Of a stretch of DNA of 64,000 nucleotides, positions 1 to 8,554 are shown piece after piece. Location: NCBI GenBank assembly GCA_900078775.1, contig LT549889.1, positions 2,170,001 to 2,234,000 of the forward strand, written 5' to 3'. The stretch's first letter is position 1, and each line of letters starts with the position of its first letter. The position numbers were made by a program, and so were the translations under genes. This stretch comes from Mycolicibacterium aurum. GTDB lineage: Bacteria > Actinomycetota > Actinomycetes > Mycobacteriales > Mycobacteriaceae. The notes beneath the pieces are model-generated. The model had not been told where the DNA came from, did not search any database, and saw nothing but the letters and a program-made list of their open reading frames with translations.

Positions 1-88
1 TGATGTGGTCGCCGAGGCGGCCGAGGCTGCCGACCGGCCTGCCCAGTCCGCGGACCAGCGCCGGGTGCAGGGTGCGTATCGCGGTCAT
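1..88 (-). CDS. YrbEB-type MlaE-family permease, N-terminal fragment
   Basis: Only the first 29 codons are visible; the gene runs off the left edge. It starts with ATG at 88, four bases after the TAA of the YrbEA-type gene, so the two are surely co-transcribed. The visible residues (MTAIRTLHPALVRGLG and on) are too few to identify by themselves. The call rests on position: in mycobacterial mce loci the second permease gene (yrbEB) follows yrbEA directly. Whether mceA-F genes follow further left cannot be seen. Confidence 0.7.
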   Translation of the reverse strand, partial: MTAIRTLHPALVRGLGRPVGSLGRLGDHI

Positions 89-92
89 CGGG

Positions 93-905
93 TTAGTCCG
101 CCGTCATCTGGATGCCGATTGCCGTCACCAACACGTTGACCACGAACAGGGCCATGAACGCGTAGACGACGGTCTCGTTGACCGCGTTGCCGACCGCCTT
201 GGCGCCACCACCGCTGATCATCAGCCCGCGGTAGCACGCGACGAGCCCGGCGATCAGGCCGAACAGTCCGGCCTTGACGCACGAGATGATGACCTCGGGC
301 ACACCGGTCAGCAGGGTGATGCCGGCCGCGAAGGCGCCCGGGTTGACGCCCTGGATGAAGATCGAGAAGACGTATCCGCCAAGGATTCCGATGATCACGA
401 CCAGGCTGTTGAGCAGCAATGCGACCAGACCGGAGGCCAGCATGCGCGGGGTCACCAGGCGCTGGACCGGGTTGATGCCCAGCACCTCCATGGCGTCGAT
501 CTCCTCGCGGACGGTACGCGACCCGAGGTCGGCGCACATGGCCGTCGCGCCGGCCCCGGCCACGATGAGCACGGTGACCATCGGGCCGACCTGGGTGACC
601 GCACCGAATGCGGCACCGGCCCCGGACAGGTCGGCCGCACCCAGTTCGCGCAGCAGGATGTTGAGTGTGAAGCTGACCAGCACGGTGAAGGGCACCGCGA
701 CCAGAATCGTCGGCATCAGCGAGACCCGGGCCACGAACCAGGACTGCTCCAGGAATTCCCGTCCCTGGAACGGCCCGCGGAACAGGAACTTGACGGCGTC
801 GGCGGACATGGCCAGCAGTCCGCCGATGGCCCGCATCGGGCCGGGCCCACCCGACCGGAAGATCGGGATTCCCGAGGACCAACGATCTTGGGTCCTGCTC
901 ACCAT
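93..905 (-). CDS. yrbEA: YrbEA-type MlaE-family permease of an mce transport system
   Basis: About 270 residues, the usual length for YrbE/MlaE permeases, the inner-membrane channel part of Mce lipid importers that pairs with the MceG (Mkl) ATPase. The stretch FTLNILLRELGAADLSGAG, the segment EEIDAMEVLGINPVQRLV and the C-terminal GNAVNETVVYAF are family hallmarks and resemble M. tuberculosis YrbE4A. Several hydrophobic helices are evident. I place the start at ATG 905, with GGAGG 11 bases upstream (917-921); a GTG at 923 is in frame but would include that site. It is the first gene of a leftward operon; the divergent SDR starts 200 bases away. No GAGAA-N6-TTCTC site lies in this promoter region. 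Confidence 0.93.
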   Translation of the reverse strand: MVSRTQDRWSSGIPIFRSGGPGPMRAIGGLLAMSADAVKFLFRGPFQGREFLEQSWFVARVSLMPTILVAVPFTVLVSFTLNILLRELGAADLSGAGAAFGAVTQVGPMVTVLIVAGAGATAMCADLGSRTVREEIDAMEVLGINPVQRLVTPRMLASGLVALLLNSLVVIIGILGGYVFSIFIQGVNPGAFAAGITLLTGVPEVIISCVKAGLFGLIAGLVACYRGLMISGGGAKAVGNAVNETVVYAFMALFVVNVLVTAIGIQMTAD

Positions 906-1104
906 GTACCGAAGAACCTCCACGACTGGTTCTGCCGAACCTCACAACCGGCCTGTCGGCACGCTGACCTCAAGACGGTGACAGCCGGGGGTGACCTGCG
1001 GCGCATCACGTCCCATCCACCGGGAAGCATCAATCGGCGGCGGGGCCGCGGGCCGCAACGTAGCGTGCGGACCGGAGTCGATCCATCTGTGAAGGAGCCG
1101 CATC

Positions 1105-1911
1105 GTGACCGAAACCGACCTTGCGCGCTACCGCGATCGCCGGGTGCTGATCACCGGCGCGGGGTCGGGCATCGGGCAGGCCTGCACGCTGCGGATCCTG
1201 GCCGAGGGCGGGCGCGTCGTCGCCGCCGACGTCAGCCCCGAAGGGTTGGCCGACACCGTCGGCAAGGCGGGTACCGACCGGCTGTCCACGGTGGTCATGG
1301 ACGTCGGCTCCGAGGACTCGGTGCGAGTCGGTGTCGCCGAGGCGGTCTCGGCACTCGGTGGATTGGACACCCTGGTCAACGCCGCCGGGATCCTGCGCTC
1401 GGCACACCTGGCCGACACGTCGCTGGCCGACTTCGAGCAGGTGCTGCGGATCAATCTGGTGGGCACATTTCTGGTCACCCGGGAGGCCATCGCCGCATTG
1501 CACGACGGGGACGGCCCGGCGGTGGTGAACTTCAGCTCCACCTCGGCGCACTTCGCGCATCCGTACATGGCCGCATACGCGGCGTCCAAGGGCGGGGTGC
1601 TGTCGATGACGCACGCCTGGGCCTCGGAGTTCGCCAAGGCCGGGATCCGGTTCAATTGCGTTCAGCCCGGGTCGATCTCGTCCGGGATGACCGACGGCAC
1701 CGGCGCGGCGCGGCAAAGCGTCGGGCCCGGCCTGCCCGAGGATGCCGATTACGCCCTGTTCGGCAAGGTCGCCCCGATGCTGCCGCTGGACGGTGGGGCC
1801 ATCTTCGCCCAGCCGGACGCGGTGGCCGGCGCCGTGGCGATGCTGGGCAGCAAGGACGCCTACTTCATCACCGGCACCGAGGTGCGGATCGACGGCGGCG
1901 CCCACATGTAG
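1105..1911 (+). CDS. Short-chain dehydrogenase/reductase
   Basis: 268 residues, classical SDR length. The NAD(P) loop TGAGSGIG is at about residues 17-24, the NAAG motif near 90, the catalytic Ser in NFSSTSAH and the YAASKGG catalytic Tyr/Lys near 155-160. It should oxidise a hydroxyl or reduce a keto group with a soluble nicotinamide cofactor; substrate unknown. Start is GTG 1105 with GAAGGAG eight bases upstream (1091-1097). It stands divergently from yrbEA and is followed by a small secreted protein gene 52 bases downstream. C-terminal ITGTEVRIDGGAHM is typical of the family. Confidence 0.93.
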   Translation: MTETDLARYRDRRVLITGAGSGIGQACTLRILAEGGRVVAADVSPEGLADTVGKAGTDRLSTVVMDVGSEDSVRVGVAEAVSALGGLDTLVNAAGILRSAHLADTSLADFEQVLRINLVGTFLVTREAIAALHDGDGPAVVNFSSTSAHFAHPYMAAYAASKGGVLSMTHAWASEFAKAGIRFNCVQPGSISSGMTDGTGAARQSVGPGLPEDADYALFGKVAPMLPLDGGAIFAQPDAVAGAVAMLGSKDAYFITGTEVRIDGGAHM

Positions 1912-1963
1912 CAGAACGCCTGAGGTTCACGGAGTCGATATCGCGATGAGGAAGGGTTCGGCA

Positions 1964-2404
1964 ATGAGGATGGTGCGGCTGCTGGGTGCGCTGGCGATCG
2001 CGAGCGTGCTGTTGGCGCCGGTGGGCCGGGCCGAGCCGTTCTTCGCCAACTACCAGTTGGTGATCCCGGACCGCTATGACTTCCACACTTGGGCGTGGTC
2101 GGTGTCGCACTGCATCCCGGCCGCCGAGGACTGCCGGAGCATCACCGGCATCCCGATGCCGGTGGCCAAGGCGTTCGACTACGTCGGGCAGGCCCACCTG
2201 GCCGACGGCCGGTACACCATGACCGTCGACGTGCCGGACGGGCTGCGCTGCGGCAACGTCTACTACGGGCCGATCGTCGCGACCCGCGACGTCTACTCCT
2301 GGGATGCGGTGACGATGCAGGGCACTCTGACGTCCTCGTTCGCGGCCGGGTGTGACGGTGCACCGGGAACGCTGGTGTATCCGTTCTCCCTGGTCAGGTT
2401 GTGA
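1964..2404 (+). CDS. Small secreted four-cysteine protein
   Basis: 146 residues with an N-terminal signal peptide (MRMVRLLGALAIASVLLAPV, likely cut after GRA). The mature part has four cysteines (SHC, EDC, RCG, GCD), which could form two disulfides, and many aromatic residues. I do not recognise a named family, but spacing of Trp/Cys and a C-terminal PF/PL-x-LV segment resemble the secreted protein at 36853-37335, behind mceF. Start ATG 1964 is chosen for the GAGGAAGGG site (1948-1956); ATG 1946 is an in-frame alternative. The end overlaps the convergent nitroreductase gene by 11 bases. Confidence 0.8.
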   Translation: MRMVRLLGALAIASVLLAPVGRAEPFFANYQLVIPDRYDFHTWAWSVSHCIPAAEDCRSITGIPMPVAKAFDYVGQAHLADGRYTMTVDVPDGLRCGNVYYGPIVATRDVYSWDAVTMQGTLTSSFAAGCDGAPGTLVYPFSLVRL

Positions 2405-3047
2405 CCGCGGCGTGGTCCCACCGATCGACCACCGCGACATCGGGTAGCGGCCGCCGGCTCACCCGGTGATGGGAGCCGGCCGGCCACCCCGCGGTGACCA
2501 GGGTGGCGATCTTCCAGTCCGCCGGAATCCCGACCAGTTCCCGTAGTTCGGCATCGCAGGCGTCCTGCCACAGGGTGATTGCCGCGCCGAGCCCTTGGGC
2601 GCGCGCCGCCAGCAGGAAGTTCTGCACGGCCGGGAAGATCGAGCCACCCTGCTGCAGTTCGGTCGTGCCGCGCTGGGGTTGCACGCAGAACAGCACCAGC
2701 ACCGGTGCGGCGCCGCCGACCCGCATGTGATGTGCCATCGTCCGCAGGGTGCGCGACTTCGGATCGTCGGCGCCGTCGTCGACGGTCGGTAACCGGTAGA
2801 AGTCCTTCATCACCTCCCAGGTCCGCTGGGCGGCGGCGGTCACCACCGATCGCAACTCGGGTGATTGCAGCACCACGAATCGCCACGGTTGGCCGTTTCC
2901 TCCCGACGGCGCCCAGGACGCGGCCTGCAGGCACCGCTGCACGACCTCGTCGTCGACCGGTTCGGCGCGATATCTGCGTACCGCGGTGGCACTCTGCATC
3001 ACCGTCCACAGGTCATCCGAAATCCGCGGCACCGCTTGGCGATTCAT
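2394..3047 (-). CDS. Nitroreductase-family FMN oxidoreductase
   Basis: 217 residues. The N-terminal pattern TAVRRYRAEPVDDE followed by AASWAPSGGNGQPWRFVV is the FMN-binding signature of the nitroreductase fold, and GLGAAITLW near residue 155 is the second conserved block. Members reduce nitro groups, quinones, enones or act as flavin dehydrogenases; the reaction here is unknown. Its ATG (3047) overlaps the TGA of the upstream reductase gene (ATGA), so it is the last gene of a three-gene leftward operon starting with an amidohydrolase at 5336. Confidence 0.92.
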   Translation of the reverse strand: MNRQAVPRISDDLWTVMQSATAVRRYRAEPVDDEVVQRCLQAASWAPSGGNGQPWRFVVLQSPELRSVVTAAAQRTWEVMKDFYRLPTVDDGADDPKSRTLRTMAHHMRVGGAAPVLVLFCVQPQRGTTELQQGGSIFPAVQNFLLAARAQGLGAAITLWQDACDAELRELVGIPADWKIATLVTAGWPAGSHHRVSRRPLPDVAVVDRWDHAAVTT

Positions 3048-4153
3048 GCGTCGACCGTCCTGGGCAGGACGCCGCGCCAGGTGCCCCCGCGCACCGGGCC
3101 GGTGACCAGGGGAAGATCCAGCGTCGACAACAGCCCCGGCGGGGCCGCGATGACCGCGGGGATGGCGTTGAGTTCGCGCATGACGGTGGCATAGGTCAGT
3201 CCACGCATGTTGTTGCCGCGGCCGTGCATCTCGATATCGACGGTGTAGGTGGGCAATCCATCGACGATGACGCGGTAGCCGCCGTGCGGTGAGGGATGGC
3301 GCGGCCAGTCCGGCGCGGACTGTTCACCCATCCGGGTGATGTGTTCCAGCACCACCCGCTCCTCGCCGTCGACCATGCCGGCGAGCTTGAACCGCATACC
3401 GCCCATGGTGCCGGGTTCCACCCACCCGGAGGCGACCTCGTAGCGTTCGGTGGCCAGCCACTTGTCGATGGTGGTCACCACCTCGTCCAGCGGCAGGCCC
3501 ACCCCGTCGGCGACGAGGTGCACGATCGGGCTCCACAGCGCGGCCAGTCTGGTGGTGTCGAACAGCGGTGCCGGGTGGTCGGGCGGATGGCCGAATCCCA
3601 TGAAGTCGAACATGATCTCGGGTTGGGCGATCGGCCCGTAGTCCAGGATCTCCAGCATCGTGATGGTGTCCACCCGGCTGCTGAAGCCGGTCATGGTCAG
3701 CGCGATGACGTCGTTGGCCCAGCCGGGGTCCACCCCGCTGTTGAACAGGCTGGTGCCGCCGTCGCGGCAGGCCTGCTCGAGTAGTTCCACGGTCTCACGG
3801 TCCGCCGCCGGCGGGTAGCACAGCGGTACCAGCGATGTGCACACCACGTTCTTACCGGCGCGCAGGCAGCGTGCCACATCCTCGGCGGCTTCGCGGTACC
3901 GGTAGTCCCCGGAGGCGAAGAAGGCCACCACGTCGGCGTCGATGGACAGCGCCGCGTCGATGTCGCGGGTGGCGATCACCCCGGTGTCGGGCATCCCGCA
4001 GATGGCACCGGCGTCACGGCCCTCCTTGGCCTCCGAGTGCACGATCAGGCCGACCAGGTCCAGACCGGGATGGGCGATGGTCGCACGCAGCGCGCCGATG
4101 CCGACCTGGCCGGGACCCCACAGGATCACCCGCGGATTCGGCTCACCTCCCAC
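3044..4153 (-). CDS. DapB-like NAD(P)-dependent reductase (dihydrodipicolinate reductase-related)
   Basis: Up to 369 residues. The N-terminus holds a Rossmann motif (VILWGPGQVGIGALRA) and the next 120 residues follow the DapB nucleotide-binding fold (VVAFFASGDYRY, AGKNVVCTS). The protein is longer than true DapB (about 245-270 residues) and matches the group of mycobacterial DapB-like proteins found in lipid or steroid clusters, so a role in lysine synthesis is unlikely. GTG 4153 overlaps the upstream gene by 11 bases; GTG 4129 behind GGAGGTGA is an equally good start. Middle gene of the operon 5336-2394. Confidence 0.85.
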   Translation of the reverse strand: MGGEPNPRVILWGPGQVGIGALRATIAHPGLDLVGLIVHSEAKEGRDAGAICGMPDTGVIATRDIDAALSIDADVVAFFASGDYRYREAAEDVARCLRAGKNVVCTSLVPLCYPPAADRETVELLEQACRDGGTSLFNSGVDPGWANDVIALTMTGFSSRVDTITMLEILDYGPIAQPEIMFDFMGFGHPPDHPAPLFDTTRLAALWSPIVHLVADGVGLPLDEVVTTIDKWLATERYEVASGWVEPGTMGGMRFKLAGMVDGEERVVLEHITRMGEQSAPDWPRHPSPHGGYRVIVDGLPTYTVDIEMHGRGNNMRGLTYATVMRELNAIPAVIAAPPGLLSTLDLPLVTGPVRGGTWRGVLPRTVDA

Positions 4154-5336
4154 CGGGCACCGCCGTCAGCAACTCGCGCAGATTGGCGCCCATGATCCGG
4201 TCGATGTCCGGCTCCTCGAGGGCTGCGATCTCCGGCGTCAGTTCGGCGGGATCGGCCAGCCCCTCCGGGTGCGGGAAATCCGAACCGAACAGCACCCGGT
4301 CGGCACCGATCAGGTCGACCAACCCGGTCATGTCCTCCTCGTGGAACGGGTTGACCCAGACATGGCGCTTGAACTGCTCCACCGGGTGTTCGGCGAACTC
4401 GGCGGGCATCTTCTTGTGCACCCGGTCGAACAGGTCGATCAACCGGGGCACCCAGTTGCCGCCGTTCTCCACCACCCCCACCCGCACGCCGGGATGGCGG
4501 GTGAACACACCATGGGCGACCAGCGCCGCGCAGGTGTCCAGGATGGACCGCGCGTCCTCGTAGACGATGGTCTTGAAGGCGTCCGGTTTGAAGGGCAGGT
4601 ATTCGGCGCCGGCGCCTTCCCAGTCCCGACTGTAGCGGTCGTACCCGGAGTCGCAGGCATGCATCAGTACCGGGATGCCGTGGTGGGCGACGCGGGCCCA
4701 GAACGGGTCGAAGTACGGTTGGCCCATCGAGGTGGTGTGCCCGGACACCGTGGCCACCGGCCGTGGATTGACCAGTACCGCCCGCGCACCGCGTTCGACG
4801 CACCAGTCGAGTTCGGCGACCGCCTTCTGCACGTCGGGCAGGGTGATGATCGGGGTGGCGAAGATGCGCCCGGCGTAGTCGAAAGTCCAGTCCTCCAAAA
4901 GCCATTCGTTATAGGCGTGCACGACGGCATGGGCAAGTTCGATATCGTCGGTCATCCGTTCCTCCAGCATGCCGCCGGTGGTCGGGAACATGACACAGGC
5001 CTGGATGCGCTGTTCGTCGAGCAGGGCCAGGCGCTGCTCGGCCTGCCGGAAGGCATCCGGGCAGGCGATCGGTTTGGCCAGTTCGCGCAGGCTCTTCCCC
5101 TCGGGGTTGATCCCGCGGAAGTAGTCCGCCCAGGCACCCGGGGACGCGACGACATCGTAGGTCGGGTTCGGGATGGTGTCGGTCAGTCTGCCCTTGATCA
5201 TCAGCTTCGTCTGGCCCGCCACCTCGATCCACTGGATCGCGCTGCGGTACTGCTTGGGAAGGTGCCGCGTATAGGCGTCCACCGGCTCGTACAGGTGGTT
5301 GTCCGCGTCCCAGATCTCCCGAGCGGGCTGACTCAT
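4143..5336 (-). CDS. Amidohydrolase-2 family metal-dependent hydrolase/decarboxylase
   Basis: 397 residues from ATG 5336, which has AGGAGA five bases upstream; an ATG at 5351 would contain that site. N-terminal DADNHLYEP gives the first metal ligands, VLMHACDSGYD the central His and FGSDFPHPEG the C-terminal Asp of the amidohydrolase-2 TIM barrel. Relatives include ortho-acid decarboxylases and hydrolases of ring-cleavage products; substrate here unknown. Closest in the window is the protein at 35189-36382, sharing the HxxxE start, the DSGY segment and the HPVEQFKRH/HPVEVFKRN region. First gene of a leftward operon behind a perfect operator (5357-5372). Confidence 0.92.
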   Translation of the reverse strand: MSQPAREIWDADNHLYEPVDAYTRHLPKQYRSAIQWIEVAGQTKLMIKGRLTDTIPNPTYDVVASPGAWADYFRGINPEGKSLRELAKPIACPDAFRQAEQRLALLDEQRIQACVMFPTTGGMLEERMTDDIELAHAVVHAYNEWLLEDWTFDYAGRIFATPIITLPDVQKAVAELDWCVERGARAVLVNPRPVATVSGHTTSMGQPYFDPFWARVAHHGIPVLMHACDSGYDRYSRDWEGAGAEYLPFKPDAFKTIVYEDARSILDTCAALVAHGVFTRHPGVRVGVVENGGNWVPRLIDLFDRVHKKMPAEFAEHPVEQFKRHVWVNPFHEEDMTGLVDLIGADRVLFGSDFPHPEGLADPAELTPEIAALEEPDIDRIMGANLRELLTAVPGGR

Positions 5337-5356
5337 GAGGTCTCCTGACACATTAT

Positions 5357-5372
5357 GAGAACATTACTTCTC
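5357..5372. promoter_or_regulatory. GAGAA-N6-TTCTC operator, perfect arms
   Basis: GAGAACATTACTTCTC lies 20 bases from the amidohydrolase start and 43 bases from the enoyl-CoA hydratase GTG, in an 79-base divergent gap. Both 5-base arms are exact. It is one of the repeated sites described for this island; binding by a TetR-type repressor is inferred. Confidence 0.75.
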
Positions 5373-5415
5373 GACTATGGATAACATCATTACCACAGAC
5401 GTCAGAGGGAGAACA

Positions 5416-6339
5416 GTGAGCGACTACCAGTTCCTCAAGTGGGAGACCTACGATCAGGGAACCATCGTGCGGATCTCACTGAACCGCCCGGAACAACGCA
5501 ACGCGCAGAACCGCGGCATGCTGGTCGAACTCGACGAGGCCTTCGGGCGCGCCGAAGCCGACGACAACGTCCGGGTGGTGATTCTGTCCGGCGAGGGCAA
5601 GATGTTCTCCTCCGGCCACGACATCGGATCCAAACTCGCGCGCACCGAATACCTTCCGGGGCCCGACCAGCATCCGACCGCGTCGATCAACGGTGGCAGC
5701 CGTGACGGTGCCGAGAAGACCATGCTGCAGGAGTGGCACTACTTCTTCCAGAACACGTTGCGGTGGCGCAATCTTCGCAAGATCACCATCGCCCAGGTGC
5801 ACGGCGACGTCTTCTCGGCCGGCCTCATGCTGATGTGGGCCTGCGATCTGATCGTCGGCAGCGAGGATGTCCGGTTCGCCGATGTGGTGGGCACCCGACT
5901 CGGTATGTGCGGTATGGAGTACTTCGGCCATCCCTGGGAGTTCGGCCCGCGAAAGGCCAAGGAGTTACTGCTGACCGGTGACGCCATCGACGTCCATGAG
6001 GCACACCGGCTGGGCATGGTGAGCAAGGTGTTCCGCCGCGAAGAACTGGCCGACAACACCCTGGAGTTGGCGCGGCGCATCGCCGCGGTTCCCACCATGG
6101 CTGCGTTGTTGATCAAGGAGTCGGTCAACCAGACCCAGGACAACATGGGCTTCTACACGTCGCTGCAGGCCTGCTTCACGCTGCACCAGTTGAACCACTC
6201 GCACTGGTCCATCGTCCGTGACGACAAACGCGCCACCGCCGGGCCCGAGCAGGGGGTCCCGGACTGGCGCAACGCACCTCCGGTGGTGCTCGCGGTCAAG
6301 GATGCGGTGCGGGCACCGGATCAGCCGGCGACGCCGTAG
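5416..6339 (+). CDS. Enoyl-CoA hydratase/isomerase family protein (crotonase)
   Basis: 307 residues, somewhat longer than a standard crotonase (about 260) because of a C-terminal extension ending in VPDWRNAPPVV. SLNRPEQRNAQN, SGEGKMFSSGHDIGS and AQVHGDVFSAGLML give the acyl-CoA and oxyanion-hole regions. I choose GTG 5416, preceded by AGAGGGAGA; an ATG at 5377 is in frame but sits against the operator. It would hydrate or isomerise an enoyl-CoA in a beta-oxidation pathway. Divergent from the amidohydrolase operon and overlapping the convergent acyl-CoA dehydrogenase by 19 bases. Confidence 0.92.
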   Translation: MSDYQFLKWETYDQGTIVRISLNRPEQRNAQNRGMLVELDEAFGRAEADDNVRVVILSGEGKMFSSGHDIGSKLARTEYLPGPDQHPTASINGGSRDGAEKTMLQEWHYFFQNTLRWRNLRKITIAQVHGDVFSAGLMLMWACDLIVGSEDVRFADVVGTRLGMCGMEYFGHPWEFGPRKAKELLLTGDAIDVHEAHRLGMVSKVFRREELADNTLELARRIAAVPTMAALLIKESVNQTQDNMGFYTSLQACFTLHQLNHSHWSIVRDDKRATAGPEQGVPDWRNAPPVVLAVKDAVRAPDQPATP

Positions 6340-7334
6340 CGCGCATCGGCCACCCGGTCGAGCGCCACCGCCGGTTCCCCGAAAACCATGGTCCAGCCGC
6401 GCACCCGGCGATAGTAGAGCTGGATGTCGGCTTCCATCCCGAACCCGTAGCCGCCGTGGAAGTGCAGGCTGTGCCGCGTCGAGTCGCGGGCGGCCTCGGC
6501 AGCGAACGCGAATGCCATGGCGGCGAGTTCGGTTGCGCGGTCCGGTTCGTCGGTGAACGCGCAGGCAGCCTTCAGAAAGAGCAGTCGCGCCCCGTCGCAT
6601 GCGGTGGCACAGTCGGCCAGCGGATGCGATACCGCCTGGAAAGCGCCGATCGGGGTCCCGAAGGCGTGCCGCCGTTTTGCGTATTCGACGCCGATCTCGA
6701 CGGCCCGGTCGGCGGCCCCGGTGAGCGCCGCCGCGGTGAGGGCCAACCACAGATCGAGGGCGTCGGAGAACAGGTCCCGGGCCGCCGCACCCTGAGCCAG
6801 CACCGTCGCCCTACCGTCGACCGGGATGTCGGCCAGCGGCAGGGTACCCAGGTTGTCCACCGGCACCGGGCCGGCGATGGGCATGGCCACCAGCCGGTCG
6901 TCGATCAGACCGACGACCGCATCGGCGACCGCGCCGCCGTGCACCAGGGGGAAGGCCGATCCCGATGCGGCACGCGGGGCGAACACCACCATCTGGCCAC
7001 CGGCCAGGGCCGCGGCCAGCAGGTCACCGCCGGCCGGACCGCTGCGTGCGAGCAATCGCGCAGCCACCTGCGCTTCGATGATCGGCGCCGATCCCGTTGT
7101 GCGACCGTGCTGTTCGGCTACCAACGCCAGTTCCAGCGGGGACGCACCCCACCCGCCGACGTCCTCGGACACGGCCATCTCGACGGCGCCGGTCTCGCGC
7201 AGCGCATCCCACAACCCGGCATCGAAACCCCCCGGTTCGGCGGCCCGCACCCGCTCCGACGCCGAGACACGGGCGTACAACGAGGCGAAGGATTCGACGA
7301 GCTGCCGTTGCTCATCGGACAGGGCCAGGTCCAC
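6321..7334 (-). CDS. Acyl-CoA dehydrogenase, short FadE28/ChsE1-type subunit
   Basis: 337 residues, shorter than usual acyl-CoA dehydrogenases (about 380). The C-terminal half has YAKRRHAFGTPIGAFQAV and FHGGYGFGMEADIQLYYRR, the FAD-binding features. Short subunits of this kind form alpha2beta2 enzymes with a second FadE in steroid side-chain degradation. The likely partner is the divergent gene at 7424. GTG 7334 is chosen because AGGAAGG sits eight bases upstream. A perfect palindrome (7363-7378) lies between the two genes. Oxidises an acyl-CoA to the enoyl-CoA using FAD; substrate unknown. Confidence 0.9.
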   Translation of the reverse strand: MDLALSDEQRQLVESFASLYARVSASERVRAAEPGGFDAGLWDALRETGAVEMAVSEDVGGWGASPLELALVAEQHGRTTGSAPIIEAQVAARLLARSGPAGGDLLAAALAGGQMVVFAPRAASGSAFPLVHGGAVADAVVGLIDDRLVAMPIAGPVPVDNLGTLPLADIPVDGRATVLAQGAAARDLFSDALDLWLALTAAALTGAADRAVEIGVEYAKRRHAFGTPIGAFQAVSHPLADCATACDGARLLFLKAACAFTDEPDRATELAAMAFAFAAEAARDSTRHSLHFHGGYGFGMEADIQLYYRRVRGWTMVFGEPAVALDRVADARYGVAG

Positions 7335-7362
7335 TTCGCGCACCTTCCTGCGGATATGATTG

Positions 7363-7378
7363 CTCTCAAATTTGAGAG
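7363..7378. promoter_or_regulatory. Perfect 16-bp palindrome between divergent fadE genes
   Basis: CTCTCAAATTTGAGAG is an exact palindrome 28 bases from one start and 45 bases from the other. It differs from the island's common operator: the GAGAG half-sites point outward rather than inward. It may bind a separate regulator or be a variant site. Confidence 0.55.
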
Positions 7379-7423
7379 TATCAGTATCATAACCGCGGGA
7401 CGACGACAGATCGGGTGGTTCAC

Positions 7424-8554
7424 ATGCACTTTCGGCTCGACGCGGACATCGCGGCATTCGGCGAGGGAGTTCGAGCTCACCTCGCCGAGGTACTGACCCC
7501 GGAATTCGAGGAACGCACCTACCGCAGCGGCGTCGCGCACGACGACGGGTTCGCCAAGGGCCTGGTCGCCAAGGGCTACTTCGCACCCGAGGGGCTATGG
7601 TCCGATCAGGTGCTCAAGGAACAGATGATGCGCTTCGACGCGCCGGTCTACCTCTCCGAGACCACCCGGATGGTGACCTCCATCATCCGGGCGGTCGGCA
7701 CCCCGGAGCAGCAGGACCTGATCGTGGCCGGGGCGATGAACGGGGAGATCACCATCGCACTCGGGTTCACCGAACCCGAATGCGGATCCGACGTCGCCGC
7801 GGCGGCGACCCGGGCCGTGCGGCACGGTGCCGACTGGGTGATCAACGGCTCCAAGATGTTCACCACCAACGGGCACATCGCCGACTACGTGTTCCTGCTC
7901 GCCCGGACCAGCCCCGACAAGCCCAAACACCAGGGACTCACCATGTTCCTGGTACCGACCGACGTCCCCGGGTTCGAGGCCCAGGCGGTCTGGACGCTGT
8001 CCGGGGAGCGCACCAACATCACCTTCTACAGCGACGTCCGCATCGAGGATCGCTGGCGCATCGGTGAGGTGGACGGCGGCTGGCAGGTCCTGGGACTGTC
8101 ACTACAGGACGAGCACGCCTCGGGCTGGGGCCCGCACATCGCCCGCCTGCTGCATCACGCCGAACGCTGGGCCGAGACCCCGTCGGCCGGCGGTGGCCCC
8201 GCCCCGATCACCCGGACCGACGTACGACGCCGGATATCCAGGGTGGCAATGGAAGTCGAGGTGTCGGAGCTACTGCAGCGCCGATGCGTCTGGATGGCCG
8301 AGCAGGGCAGACATCCGGTGGCCGAGGGCCCGATGTCCAAGGTGTTCAGCACCGAGGCGCTGGAACGGGCCAGTCAGGACATCGTCGAACTGATCGGCCC
8401 GGACAGCATGCGGAGTTTCCTGGAGCCCTCGGCGCCCGAGCAGGGTCGGTTCGAACAGATCATGCGGTTCTCGCTGGGTACCACCATCTACGCGGGGACC
8501 AGCGAGGTGCAGCGCTCCATCATCGCCCAGCGCGGCCTCGGCCTGCCTCGCTAG
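7424..8554 (+). CDS. Acyl-CoA dehydrogenase (FadE)
   Basis: 376 residues. GFTEPECGSDVAAAA is the first acyl-CoA dehydrogenase signature, INGSKMFTTNG the substrate/FAD loop, and IYAGTSEVQRSIIAQRGLG the C-terminal FAD segment. In many family members the latter reads YEGT with the catalytic Glu; here Ala replaces it, so the base must come from elsewhere or from the partner subunit. Start ATG 7424 (GGGTGG upstream) is preferred over GTG 7415. Probably forms a heteromer with the divergent short FadE at 6321-7334. The stop overlaps the convergent TetR gene by four bases. Confidence 0.92.
   Translation: MHFRLDADIAAFGEGVRAHLAEVLTPEFEERTYRSGVAHDDGFAKGLVAKGYFAPEGLWSDQVLKEQMMRFDAPVYLSETTRMVTSIIRAVGTPEQQDLIVAGAMNGEITIALGFTEPECGSDVAAAATRAVRHGADWVINGSKMFTTNGHIADYVFLLARTSPDKPKHQGLTMFLVPTDVPGFEAQAVWTLSGERTNITFYSDVRIEDRWRIGEVDGGWQVLGLSLQDEHASGWGPHIARLLHHAERWAETPSAGGGPAPITRTDVRRRISRVAMEVEVSELLQRRCVWMAEQGRHPVAEGPMSKVFSTEALERASQDIVELIGPDSMRSFLEPSAPEQGRFEQIMRFSLGTTIYAGTSEVQRSIIAQRGLGLPR

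Noticed and set aside
3-1949. A 648-codon open frame on the plus strand
   Set aside because: It is antisense to yrbEA and out of frame with the SDR. The composition (His, Arg, Gly, Asp rich) is typical of GC-driven shadow frames.
5377-5416. ATG 5377 as the start of the enoyl-CoA hydratase
   Set aside because: It would leave almost no room after the operator; GTG 5416 has a strong ribosome site directly in front.
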